NCBI RefSeq assembly: GCF_027920545.1
Contig: NZ_CP115859.1
Span: 2,536,001 to 2,600,000, forward strand
Direction: 5' to 3'
DNA from: Chryseobacterium camelliae
GTDB lineage: Bacteria; Bacteroidota; Bacteroidia; Flavobacteriales; Weeksellaceae
Length of the DNA: 64,000 nt
Part shown: positions 1 through 7,194 of the stretch, piece by piece
How the letters are laid out: every line of letters begins with the position of its first letter
Position numbering within the stretch: position 1 is the stretch's first letter
The notes under the pieces: generated by a model
What the model saw: only the letters and a program-made list of their open reading frames with translations
What the model was told of the DNA's origin: nothing
The model's database searches: none
Program-made: the position numbers and the translations under genes

Positions 1-1034
1 GCTTCTTTCGCTTTTAAGGCCGCTTCATCAGAGGCTTTTTTAGCCGCAACTTTTCTGGCTTCATCTCTTGCATTGGCTTCTGTTTTTGCTGCTTCTTCAG
101 TACGTTTTCTTTCTTCTTCAGCACGTTTAGCAGCTAATTCTGATGCTTTTTTTGCTTCTGCTTCCGCCAGTTTTCTTTCTCTTTCCAAAGCTTCTGCTTT
201 CGCTTTTGCCTCTGCTTCTATTCTTGCTTTTTCTCTTTCAGCCGCTATTTTTGCTAAACGAATTTTTTCTGCTTCTGCTTTTTTTCTGGCTTCCTCTTCC
301 GCTTTTGCAATTCTTATTTCTTCTGCAATAATAGCCCTGATTTGCCCTTCTAAAGCCTTAGATTGAGTCTGTTTTTGTTTTAGTTCGGCAGTGATCTTAG
401 CTTCGTTCTTCTTGAATTCAGCTACTAATTGCTGCTTTTGCACACGCTCTGCATTGATGGTCGCTAAGTCTTTTTTCTGTGTAATCAACAGGTTTTCTTT
501 TTCAGTTGCAGATTTCTTTTTCTGTGCGATTGACTTTTGTATTTGTGTGGCTGCTGTAGTTATTTCGGCAGCTTTTTTATCCTGATAGTCTGAATATTGC
601 TTTAAATATTGTACTCTTCTAAGCGCTTCGCCCAGGTTTTTTGAAGAAAGTATAAAAGTTACTTTATTCTGTACTCCTTTATTTTTATAAGCATTTACTA
701 AAACCTCTGCATAGTTTTTTCTTAAGATGGCCAATTCTCTGTTTTGACGGTTGATTTCCAACTGACGCAGATAGATTTCATCTTCAATAAATCTTTTCTC
801 CTTTTGAGTATTGTTATATACCTTTTCTCTTAATACTAGTTTTTTATTAACATTGGTAAGATAAGCAATAGAAAGCTTTGACTCACTTCTTGTTTTTGCT
901 AAATTGGTATTTATCTGTGCAATTTGTTTTTTAAGATCGGCGTTCTGCTTCTGTAGCTGTTCTTTCTTTTGCGCTTGTATATAGTGCAATCCAAACAACA
1001 AAATACCTATTAAAAAGCTAAATTTTTTAATCAT
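1..1034 (-). CDS. EnvC-like murein hydrolase activator, 3' part outside window
   Basis: An open frame runs on the minus strand from an ATG at 1034 through the left edge without a stop, about 344 codons. It starts with a signal peptide (MIKKFSFLIGILLFGLHYIQAQ) and is then almost entirely coiled coil, first Gln/Lys/Asn-rich and then a long Ala/Glu/Lys/Arg helix. This is the layout of EnvC/NlpD-type periplasmic activators of amidases, which end in an M23 (LytM) domain; that domain would lie beyond the edge and is not seen. The start overlaps the stop of the DUF4292 lipoprotein gene by 8 bases, so the two are probably cotranscribed. The plus-strand frames here are Ser/Phe/Leu-rich shadows of the coiled coil. 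Family assignment is inference from N-terminal architecture. Confidence 0.8.
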   Translation of the reverse strand, partial: MIKKFSFLIGILLFGLHYIQAQKKEQLQKQNADLKKQIAQINTNLAKTRSESKLSIAYLTNVNKKLVLREKVYNNTQKEKRFIEDEIYLRQLEINRQNRELAILRKNYAEVLVNAYKNKGVQNKVTFILSSKNLGEALRRVQYLKQYSDYQDKKAAEITTAATQIQKSIAQKKKSATEKENLLITQKKDLATINAERVQKQQLVAEFKKNEAKITAELKQKQTQSKALEGQIRAIIAEEIRIAKAEEEARKKAEAEKIRLAKIAAEREKARIEAEAKAKAEALERERKLAEAEAKKASELAAKRAEEERKRTEEAAKTEANARDEARKVAAKKASDEAALKAKE

Positions 1035-1875
1035 TTAATTCAATTTTCTTATAATTAGACGGTACAGAATAGCGTGTATCCATCCTCGAAAATTCAAATT
1101 TCGTATTTTCCAGTAAAATTTGACTGTTTTTGGTTCCTTTTATAATTATTTTAACATTTTTTGGAAGACGAATTTCATTTTGATATGTCTCCCATCCGTC
1201 ATAGATAATTTCTAAGGAATCATCAGAATTTGCATCCTGAAGTTTTACCTGTATAAGGTCATATTCCGGAGAATATTGAAGAACAATTTTATATTCTCTG
1301 GTGGTTTCCCCGGTTGCTATTTTTATATTGGAAATTGAAGCCAGCTGATAACCCTGCATATTTTGTGTAATGCGGGCGTTGCTTCCTTTAATGGTAAAAA
1401 AAGTTCTTCCAACCAGGAGTTTTTCCAGGTTTTTGTAATCTATAAAGTTTACATTCAGTAAATTGTTAAGATATTCGAAATCGGAGTCTATATAATTTTT
1501 ATTATACTTATCCATTGCCTTTATTCCTTCAGGGGTAATAAGCGCACGAGCAGCATTGATGAATAAGAAATTGATAGAAGAATATATTTTTTTATCTGTT
1601 TCTATATAGATAATAGCATCCAAAGGACTTACCCTTATATTATCAGCGGTAATTTTGCTGCTTATTTTGAGATATTCAAACTGAGGATGAATGTATACTT
1701 TTTCATAAAAAGTAACAGGATCGTGTACGTTTTCACCTACATCTATAGGTTTGTTATCATTAGGCTTTTGTAGTTGGATACTGTCTTTTCCTTCCGTGTT
1801 TTGTTCTACGGTTTTTCTTGTTTTACACGAAAATAAAACGAGAAGAATAAGTATTGATAAGATCCATTTGTTCAT
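1027..1875 (-). CDS. DUF4292 family lipoprotein
   Basis: Starting at the ATG at 1875 gives a clean lipoprotein signal peptide, MNKWILSILILLVLFSC, with a lipobox ending in LFSC; a longer frame opening at 1923 would put 16 unlikely residues before it. The roughly 265-residue mature protein resembles DUF4292, a Bacteroidota outer-membrane-associated lipoprotein family with a LolA/LolB-like beta fold. The molecular role is not established. It lies directly upstream of the EnvC-like gene with an 8-base overlap, a pairing that suggests an envelope function. Confidence 0.8.
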   Translation of the reverse strand: MNKWILSILILLVLFSCKTRKTVEQNTEGKDSIQLQKPNDNKPIDVGENVHDPVTFYEKVYIHPQFEYLKISSKITADNIRVSPLDAIIYIETDKKIYSSINFLFINAARALITPEGIKAMDKYNKNYIDSDFEYLNNLLNVNFIDYKNLEKLLVGRTFFTIKGSNARITQNMQGYQLASISNIKIATGETTREYKIVLQYSPEYDLIQVKLQDANSDDSLEIIYDGWETYQNEIRLPKNVKIIIKGTKNSQILLENTKFEFSRMDTRYSVPSNYKKIELND

Positions 1876-1910
1876 ATTCAAATTTAAATAAATGCTTTGC
1901 AATATTAACG

Positions 1911-1942
1911 CCAAACCACACAAAACATTTTGTGTGGTTTGG
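1911..1942 (-). terminator. 15-bp perfect inverted repeat, likely terminator
   Basis: A perfect inverted repeat with 15-base arms (CCAAACCACACAAAA and its complement) and a 2-base centre lies just after the stop of the nucleotidyltransferase gene. The U-run after the stem is weak on the minus strand, so it may be a leaky terminator or an RNA-stabilising hairpin. Confidence 0.5.
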
Positions 1943-1964
1943 CTATCTTGTTAAATCAGAGTAA

Positions 1965-2981
1965 TTATTTAGACAAAAAATCCAGTACGGAATAATCTCC
2001 TAGTGAAATTTCTCTCGCAACCCCGAAATACTGAGCTGAATTTCCGATCATCGAATTGGAAAGATTACCATGATTAATTCTGGTGTTCTCCTGAATCAAT
2101 GAATTTTCGATGTTGGAATTGACTACAACCGTATTGTTTCCTAAAGAAACTCCAGGACCCACTTTAGAGTTTGAAATTTTTACATTTTCACCAATAAAAC
2201 ATGGCTGAATAATCAAAGAATTCTCTATCTGTGCAGAAGCCGGAAAATGAGACATTTCTTCTTTTTCGTATTCTAAAATTTTGCTGTTGGTTTCTACCGT
2301 AGCATTTTTGTTTCCGCAATCCATCCAGTCATTTACTTTTCCTAATGTAAACTTTGCACCTTTGGCTCTCAGGTTTTCCAATGCTGTTGTTAATTGATAT
2401 TCCCCGCCGTTTTTAATATCATTATCCATGATATAATTAATTTCATTCATCAGTTTTTCGGCACTGTTGAAATAATAGATACCAATAATAGCCAGGTCTG
2501 AAACGAAGGTTGTCGGTTTTTCTACAAAATCTGTAATAAATCCATAGTTATCTAATTTTACAACCCCAAAAGCAGAAGGATCCTCTACACTTTTTACCCA
2601 GATCACGCCATCCGCATTTTTATCTAATTGAAAATCTGCACGGAAAAGCGTGTCTGCATATGCGACAACAACATTTCCTGTCATAGATGCTTCGGCACAT
2701 TTTAAAGAATGTGCTGTTCCCAACGGATCCAGCTGGTGATATATGCTTCCTTTTGCTCCTAGTTTTTCTGCAATTTGTAACAGAGATTTTTCAATCTCAG
2801 GACCAAAATCTCCGATGATAAAAGCTACTTCTTCAATTTTTTCTCCCGCTACTTTAGCAATATCCTCTACCAATCTTTGTACAATCGGTTTTCCTGCGAT
2901 AGGAATAAGAGGTTTTGGAACTGTTAATGTATGTGGACGCAATCTGGAACCACGCCCAGCCATTGGAACAATAATTTTCAT
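1965..2981 (-). CDS. Sugar-phosphate nucleotidyltransferase (glucose-1-phosphate thymidylyltransferase-like)
   Basis: The N-terminus (MKIIVPMAGRGSRLRPHT followed by PKPLIPIAGKP) is the nucleotide-binding signature of the NTP_transferase family, GxGxRLxP...PK. The first about 230 residues form the Rossmann-type transferase domain. The last about 90 residues are Asn/Ile/Ser/Val-rich and look like left-handed beta-helix repeats, as in long RmlA/GlmU-like enzymes. It should join a sugar-1-phosphate to dTTP or UTP for polysaccharide synthesis; the exact substrate cannot be read from sequence. The next gene, a flippase 26 bases upstream on the same strand, supports a role in surface glycan assembly. 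Confidence 0.85.
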   Translation of the reverse strand: MKIIVPMAGRGSRLRPHTLTVPKPLIPIAGKPIVQRLVEDIAKVAGEKIEEVAFIIGDFGPEIEKSLLQIAEKLGAKGSIYHQLDPLGTAHSLKCAEASMTGNVVVAYADTLFRADFQLDKNADGVIWVKSVEDPSAFGVVKLDNYGFITDFVEKPTTFVSDLAIIGIYYFNSAEKLMNEINYIMDNDIKNGGEYQLTTALENLRAKGAKFTLGKVNDWMDCGNKNATVETNSKILEYEKEEMSHFPASAQIENSLIIQPCFIGENVKISNSKVGPGVSLGNNTVVVNSNIENSLIQENTRINHGNLSNSMIGNSAQYFGVAREISLGDYSVLDFLSK

Positions 2982-3007
2982 ATATGAATGTTTGTTTTAT
3001 TTATTTT

Positions 3008-4465
3008 TTATGCTCTTCTGAGTATCTTATTAATCATTGTTCTTTCATTATAAACAAGGAATGCTATGAATAAAAGAAATAAGCCGTTTCCTATTAAATA
3101 ATTGTCTCTAAAATAATAAAAAGATATCATAGAGATCGCAATTGATAAGATCAGGTAAATAGAGATTTTCTTTATGTTATAATGTATAGGATATTGTATT
3201 TTTCCCCAAATGTAAGAAATTATCATCATGCTGGAATAGGTAATTAATGCGGCGAACGCACTTGCCCAATATCCGTACTTTGGAATAAATGTAAAATTGA
3301 TGAAAATCGTAATGGCAGCCCCAATTAATGAGATGTATAAGCCTATTCTCGTCTGATCAGACAATTTATACCAGATAGAAAGATTAAGGTAGATTCCCAG
3401 AAATAAAGCACCCAGCATTACAAAAGGAATGATTTCTATCCCTTCATAATAAAGAGGATTTTTCAGATATTTTTCTGAAATCCATTGTAGGTTAACCATC
3501 AATCCAATGTAAATTAAGCAGTTGCAGATCACAAAAATATCCATTAAAACGGCATACGTTTTATGATTGTTTTTGTCTTTAAAGCTCGAGAAAAAGTAGG
3601 GCTCAATTCCCAGCTGGTATGCTTGTCTGAATACGGTAATGAAAGTTGCAATCTTATAAACCGCACCATACACTCCGATTTGGTGTTTGGCTTCTTCTTT
3701 CGGAAGCAGATATTTTAAAAACTGTCTGTCCAGTGTCTGATTGATAATTCCGGCAAGACCTGCAATCATTACCGGCCAGGAATAATTCATGATTCTTTTC
3801 CATAGCTTAAAATCAAACTTACGGAAACTGAAATTCATAAATTCTTTCCCGACTATCGCTAATGTAATAATACTTTGTACCAAATTGGCAATAAAAACAT
3901 AGCCGACCCCAATTTCCGGGTCATATTTCAAGCCGAAGATTCCGTCCGGATATTTTGGAAGCCATTTGATGAAAAATACTACCAAAAAATAATAAGCCAA
4001 CGATCCGATTACTTTTGATAGCATATACTGAACAGGTTTCCCCTCCAGTCGTAAAACCGCAGAAGGAATAGTCGAAAAAGCATCAAAAGATAAAATAAAA
4101 AGGAAAATCACCAGATAATTAACCTGATCCGGAGTTTCAAAAGCATTGGCAAGATCCTGTCGGAAAACATATCCTAGAAGAAGATAAATAAAACCTGTCC
4201 CTAAAATACTTAAAGCACATGTTGAAATCAATGTTTTCTTGTCGATATCTCCTTCCTGCGCAAAACGGAAAAAAGAAGTTTCCATTCCGTGAGTCAGGAA
4301 AACGGTAATCACTCCGGCAATTGAATACCAGTCCACAAAAGGTGAAGAGGCAGAAGGCCCGAAAGCTTTGGTTACGATTGGGGCAATAAGAAATGGAAAG
4401 ATTCTTACCAATACAGAACTTAGTCCATATACAGCGGTTTGTCCGAATAGTTTCTTATACAAGTT
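3008..4465 (-). CDS. Polysaccharide flippase (Wzx/MOP family)
   Basis: A protein of about 485 residues with 12-14 hydrophobic segments and the flippase opening YKKLFGQTAVYGLSSVLVRI. MOP-superfamily members of this type move lipid-linked oligosaccharides across the inner membrane. There is no ATG near the 5' end. Two TTG codons are possible, at 4483 and 4465. I chose 4465 because a TAnnTTTG promoter element overlaps the upstream TTG and because the protein then begins at the conserved MYKKLFGQT segment. It precedes the nucleotidyltransferase gene on the same strand. Confidence 0.85.
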   Translation of the reverse strand, partial: NLYKKLFGQTAVYGLSSVLVRIFPFLIAPIVTKAFGPSASSPFVDWYSIAGVITVFLTHGMETSFFRFAQEGDIDKKTLISTCALSILGTGFIYLLLGYVFRQDLANAFETPDQVNYLVIFLFILSFDAFSTIPSAVLRLEGKPVQYMLSKVIGSLAYYFLVVFFIKWLPKYPDGIFGLKYDPEIGVGYVFIANLVQSIITLAIVGKEFMNFSFRKFDFKLWKRIMNYSWPVMIAGLAGIINQTLDRQFLKYLLPKEEAKHQIGVYGAVYKIATFITVFRQAYQLGIEPYFFSSFKDKNNHKTYAVLMDIFVICNCLIYIGLMVNLQWISEKYLKNPLYYEGIEIIPFVMLGALFLGIYLNLSIWYKLSDQTRIGLYISLIGAAITIFINFTFIPKYGYWASAFAALITYSSMMIISYIWGKIQYPIHYNIKKISIYLILSIAISMISFYYFRDNYLIGNGLFLLFIAFLVYNERTMINKILRRA

Positions 4466-4480
4466 TAGGTTTTTAAAATG

Positions 4481-4488
4481 CAAATGTA
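4481..4488 (-). promoter_or_regulatory. -7 type promoter element for the flippase gene
   Basis: Minus-strand TACATTTG matches the Bacteroidota -7 consensus TAnnTTTG and lies 16 bases before the chosen TTG start. No clear TTTG -33 partner was found. Confidence 0.4.
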
Positions 4489-4543
4489 AATATTAGAATT
4501 CATAAATTTCTGATTGATGATTAAAAATCACTTTGGAATATAT

Positions 4544-4551
4544 TAAATTTG
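4544..4551 (+). promoter_or_regulatory. -7 type promoter element for dihydroorotase gene
   Basis: TAAATTTG fits TAnnTTTG and lies 31 bases before the ATG at 4583. A -33 TTTG at the usual spacing is not seen. Confidence 0.4.
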
Positions 4552-4582
4552 TGCAATCTAATAAATCTTATAAAAGTCTCTA

Positions 4583-5917
4583 ATGAAAATTCTTATAAAA
4601 AATGCTCAAATCGTCAACGAAGGAAAAATTGTTACAAGTGATATTCTCATTGAAAACGCTTTGATTTCTAAAATAGATCCTTCTATTTCTGAAGAAGCAG
4701 ACCAGATTATCGATGCATCGGGAAAATATCTTTTACCGGGAGTTATTGATGATCAGGTTCACTTTCGTGAGCCGGGTTTAACGCATAAAGGAGATATTGA
4801 AAGCGAATCCAGAGCTGCCATTGCAGGAGGAACAACCAGTTTTATAGAACAGCCGAATACTGTACCGAATGCAGTAACCCAGGAATTGCTGGCTGATAAA
4901 TATGCAATCGCTTCCCAAAAATCTTTTGCCAATTACGGTTTTATGATGGGAGGTACGAATGATAACCTGGATGAGGTTTTAAAAACAAACCCTAGAAATG
5001 TTCCCGGAATTAAGTTATTTCTAGGTTCTTCTACCGGAAATATGCTGGTTGATAATCCGGAAACTCTGGAAAATATTTTCAGCAATACCAAAATGCTGAT
5101 TGCCGTTCATTGCGAAGATGAAGCCACCATCAGAGCCAATACTCAAAAATATCTGGATGAATATGGCGAAGATATTCCTGTGAAATTTCATCATCTGATC
5201 AGAAGTGAGGAAGCTTGCTATAAATCTTCTTCAAAAGCAATTGAACTGGCAAAGAAAACAGGAGCCAGACTTCACGTTTTCCATTTGTCAACAGCTATTG
5301 AAACGGATCTTTTCAGCAATGATATTCCTTTAAAAGATAAAAAAATAACAGCTGAAGTTTGTGTTCATCACCTTACTTTTACGAATGAAGATTACGAAAC
5401 CAGAGGAGGATTAATCAAATGGAATCCTGCCGTAAAAACTCAGAAAGATAAAGACGGACTTTGGGAAGCACTGCTTGACAACAGAATTGATGTAATCGCA
5501 ACGGATCACGCTCCTCATACCTGGGAAGAAAAGCAGAATGTGTATACAAAATGTCCTTCCGGAGCACCATTGGTACAACATTCTTTGGTTGTGATGCTTG
5601 AAAATTATAAAGAAGGAAAAATTTCTTTGGAAAGAATCGTAGAAAAAATGGCTCATAATCCTGCGATTTTATTCAGGATTGAGAAGAGAGGTTTCATCAG
5701 AGAAGGATATAAAGCAGATTTGGTATTGGTAGATTTAAATGAAGACTGGACGGTAGAAAAGGGCAATATCCTTTACAAATGTGGTTGGAGTCCGTTGGAA
5801 GGGATGAATTTCCATTCTAAAGTTACCCATACTTTCGTCAATGGAAACCTGGTTTACGAAAACGGGAAAATTAATGAAGAAAAATTTGGCGAGCGTTTGC
5901 TTTTTGAAGTAGAATAA
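4583..5917 (+). CDS. pyrC: Dihydroorotase (Bacteroidota type)
   Basis: A 444-residue amidohydrolase. Dihydroorotase cyclises carbamoyl-aspartate in pyrimidine synthesis. Recognisable metal and catalytic positions are Lys144 in GIKLFLGSSTGNML (the carboxylated Lys), His176 in HCEDE, His234 in HVFHLS and Asp308 in ATDHAPH. The usual HxH of the first strand reads DDQVHFREPG, so the first metal His is Gln58 and only His60 remains. I recall this form from Bacteroidota dihydroorotases, so it is probably a lineage variant and not decay. It stands alone, divergent from the flippase and closed by a strong terminator. Confidence 0.88.
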   Translation: MKILIKNAQIVNEGKIVTSDILIENALISKIDPSISEEADQIIDASGKYLLPGVIDDQVHFREPGLTHKGDIESESRAAIAGGTTSFIEQPNTVPNAVTQELLADKYAIASQKSFANYGFMMGGTNDNLDEVLKTNPRNVPGIKLFLGSSTGNMLVDNPETLENIFSNTKMLIAVHCEDEATIRANTQKYLDEYGEDIPVKFHHLIRSEEACYKSSSKAIELAKKTGARLHVFHLSTAIETDLFSNDIPLKDKKITAEVCVHHLTFTNEDYETRGGLIKWNPAVKTQKDKDGLWEALLDNRIDVIATDHAPHTWEEKQNVYTKCPSGAPLVQHSLVVMLENYKEGKISLERIVEKMAHNPAILFRIEKRGFIREGYKADLVLVDLNEDWTVEKGNILYKCGWSPLEGMNFHSKVTHTFVNGNLVYENGKINEEKFGERLLFEVE

Positions 5918-5921
5918 TAAA

Positions 5922-5956
5922 TAAAAAGGCTTTTCAAATTTTGAAAAGCCTTTTTT
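5922..5956. terminator. Bidirectional terminator between pyrC and azoR
   Basis: A near-perfect palindrome (AAAAAGGCTTTTC and complement) has an A-run on one side and a T-run on the other, so it can end transcription from both convergent genes. Confidence 0.85.
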
Positions 5957-5976
5957 CCCTCTAACAATTCATAGGT

Positions 5977-6579
5977 TTAAGCAATTACGATACTTTCAAT
6001 TCCTTTTGCCAAAGCCGTTTCCTGAAGATGAGGAAGCCCTAAGCCTTCTGCACGGAAAACACTCAAATCGGTAATTCCGATGAATCCCAACACACTTTTC
6101 AGATAAGGAACTACAAAATCATACGACTGATAATCTCCTTCAGAAAAAACGGAACCACTGGCAACGGCGATGTATGCCTTTTTGTTTTTTACCAATCCTT
6201 CAAAACCATTTTCAGAATATTGGAAAGTCATTCCGCCACGGGCAATATGGTCGATATAGGCTTTCAAAGCAGACGGGATTCCGAAGTTGTAAATCGGAAC
6301 AGAAATGACAATAATATCTGATGCCAGTAATTGTGCAATCGCATCATCAGAGCGTTTCACCGCTTCATTTTGTTCCGGAGTCCTGTTTTCTGCAGGAATA
6401 AACCAGGCATCAACCTGCTCTTCTCCCAAATGAGGAAACGGAGTCTTCAATAAATCCAATGTTGTGATTGCGTGTTCAGGATAAGCTTTCTGTAATTTTT
6501 CCTCGAGAGCATTTCCCAATGTTCTGCTTGCGGAGCTGCTCGTTCTTGAGCTTGAAATAATGTGAAGTATGTTTTTCAT
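5977..6579 (-). CDS. azoR: FMN-dependent NADH-azoreductase
   Basis: A 200-residue flavodoxin-like NAD(P)H:quinone/azo reductase. The N-terminal loop (HIISSSRTSSSASRTLG) binds FMN phosphate. The segments VPIYNFGIPSALKAYIDHI and the following GMTFQY are typical of AzoR. Such enzymes reduce quinones and azo compounds by two electrons in the cytosol. The gene is divergent from an HxlR regulator with 114 bases between them containing repeat-rich regulatory DNA, so it is the likely target of that regulator. Confidence 0.92.
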   Translation of the reverse strand: MKNILHIISSSRTSSSASRTLGNALEEKLQKAYPEHAITTLDLLKTPFPHLGEEQVDAWFIPAENRTPEQNEAVKRSDDAIAQLLASDIIVISVPIYNFGIPSALKAYIDHIARGGMTFQYSENGFEGLVKNKKAYIAVASGSVFSEGDYQSYDFVVPYLKSVLGFIGITDLSVFRAEGLGLPHLQETALAKGIESIVIA

Positions 6580-6606
6580 TTTTTTTGATGATTAAAATTT
6601 CTTTAG

Positions 6607-6680
6607 CAAAATTATGTACATTTGCTTTTGAAAAGTTAGTAGTGAATAAAAGGTTAGTAGTAACCTTTTGGTTAGTAATT
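6607..6680. promoter_or_regulatory. Divergent azoR/hxlR promoter region with operator repeats
   Basis: Minus-strand TAATTTTG (6607-6614) and plus-strand TACATTTG (6617-6624) are -7 type elements for azoR and the HxlR gene. Next come three direct copies of GTTAGTA at 6635, 6653 and 6671, exactly 18 bases apart. A perfect inverted repeat (AAAAGGTTA, 4-base spacer, TAACCTTTT; 6648-6669) overlaps the middle copy. This is a good candidate HxlR operator; binding is inference. Confidence 0.6.
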
Positions 6681-6693
6681 AAAAATAAATAGT

Positions 6694-7083
6694 ATGGAAA
6701 GTCCAATCAATACTTTTGTTGAAACTCAGGAAGCTCCTTGTAGAGCAAATTGTAGCGAAAATCTTTCGGCTGTAGAAGATGCAATTTATGTAATCGGAGG
6801 GAAATGGAAGCTGAAAATCATTATTGTTTTACAGGAACTGGGAAATGTTCGTTTTAATGAATTACAGAGAATGATATCCGGGATTTCAGCAAAGGTTTTA
6901 TCAAACGAATTAAAAGATCTGGAACTTAATGGCTTTGTAAAACGAGTCGTACATGCGGAACAGACTCCTGTTGTGGTAGAGTATATTTCGACGGATTATA
7001 GCCGGACTTTAAAAACGGTGATCATGTCACTTTCTGAATGGGGAAGAAAGCATAAAAATAATATCAGAGAAGATGTATTTTAA
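6694..7083 (+). CDS. HxlR family transcriptional regulator
   Basis: A 129-residue winged-helix protein with the HxlR core (YVIGGKWKLKIIIVLQELG, then FNELQRMISGISAKVLSNELKDLE). Two Cys in the N-terminal tail (CRANC, Cys16 and Cys20) could sense thiol-reactive or quinone stress, as in HypR/QorR-type HxlR proteins. Divergent placement next to azoreductase fits that role; the sensing mechanism is inference. Confidence 0.92.
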   Translation: MESPINTFVETQEAPCRANCSENLSAVEDAIYVIGGKWKLKIIIVLQELGNVRFNELQRMISGISAKVLSNELKDLELNGFVKRVVHAEQTPVVVEYISTDYSRTLKTVIMSLSEWGRKHKNNIREDVF

Positions 7084-7106
7084 ATTTTATGAATCTAAAA
7101 AGAAAT

Positions 7107-7137
7107 AAAAAAGACTACAATTTGTAGTCTTTTTTTG
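7107..7137. terminator. Bidirectional terminator
   Basis: AGACTACAA and its complement form a stem with an A-run before and a T-run after, placed between the convergent HxlR and GH92 genes. Confidence 0.8.
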
Positions 7138-7194
7138 TTTTATTCGTGTAAACAAATTACTTTTTATGGGAATCATCAATATATAGAATGGTGT

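Noticed and set aside
73..366. Plus-strand frame of 97 Ser/Ala/Phe-rich residues at the left edge
   Set aside because: It is the antisense of the Ala/Glu/Lys coiled coil of the EnvC-like gene, which runs through the edge; the composition is an artefact of the complement.
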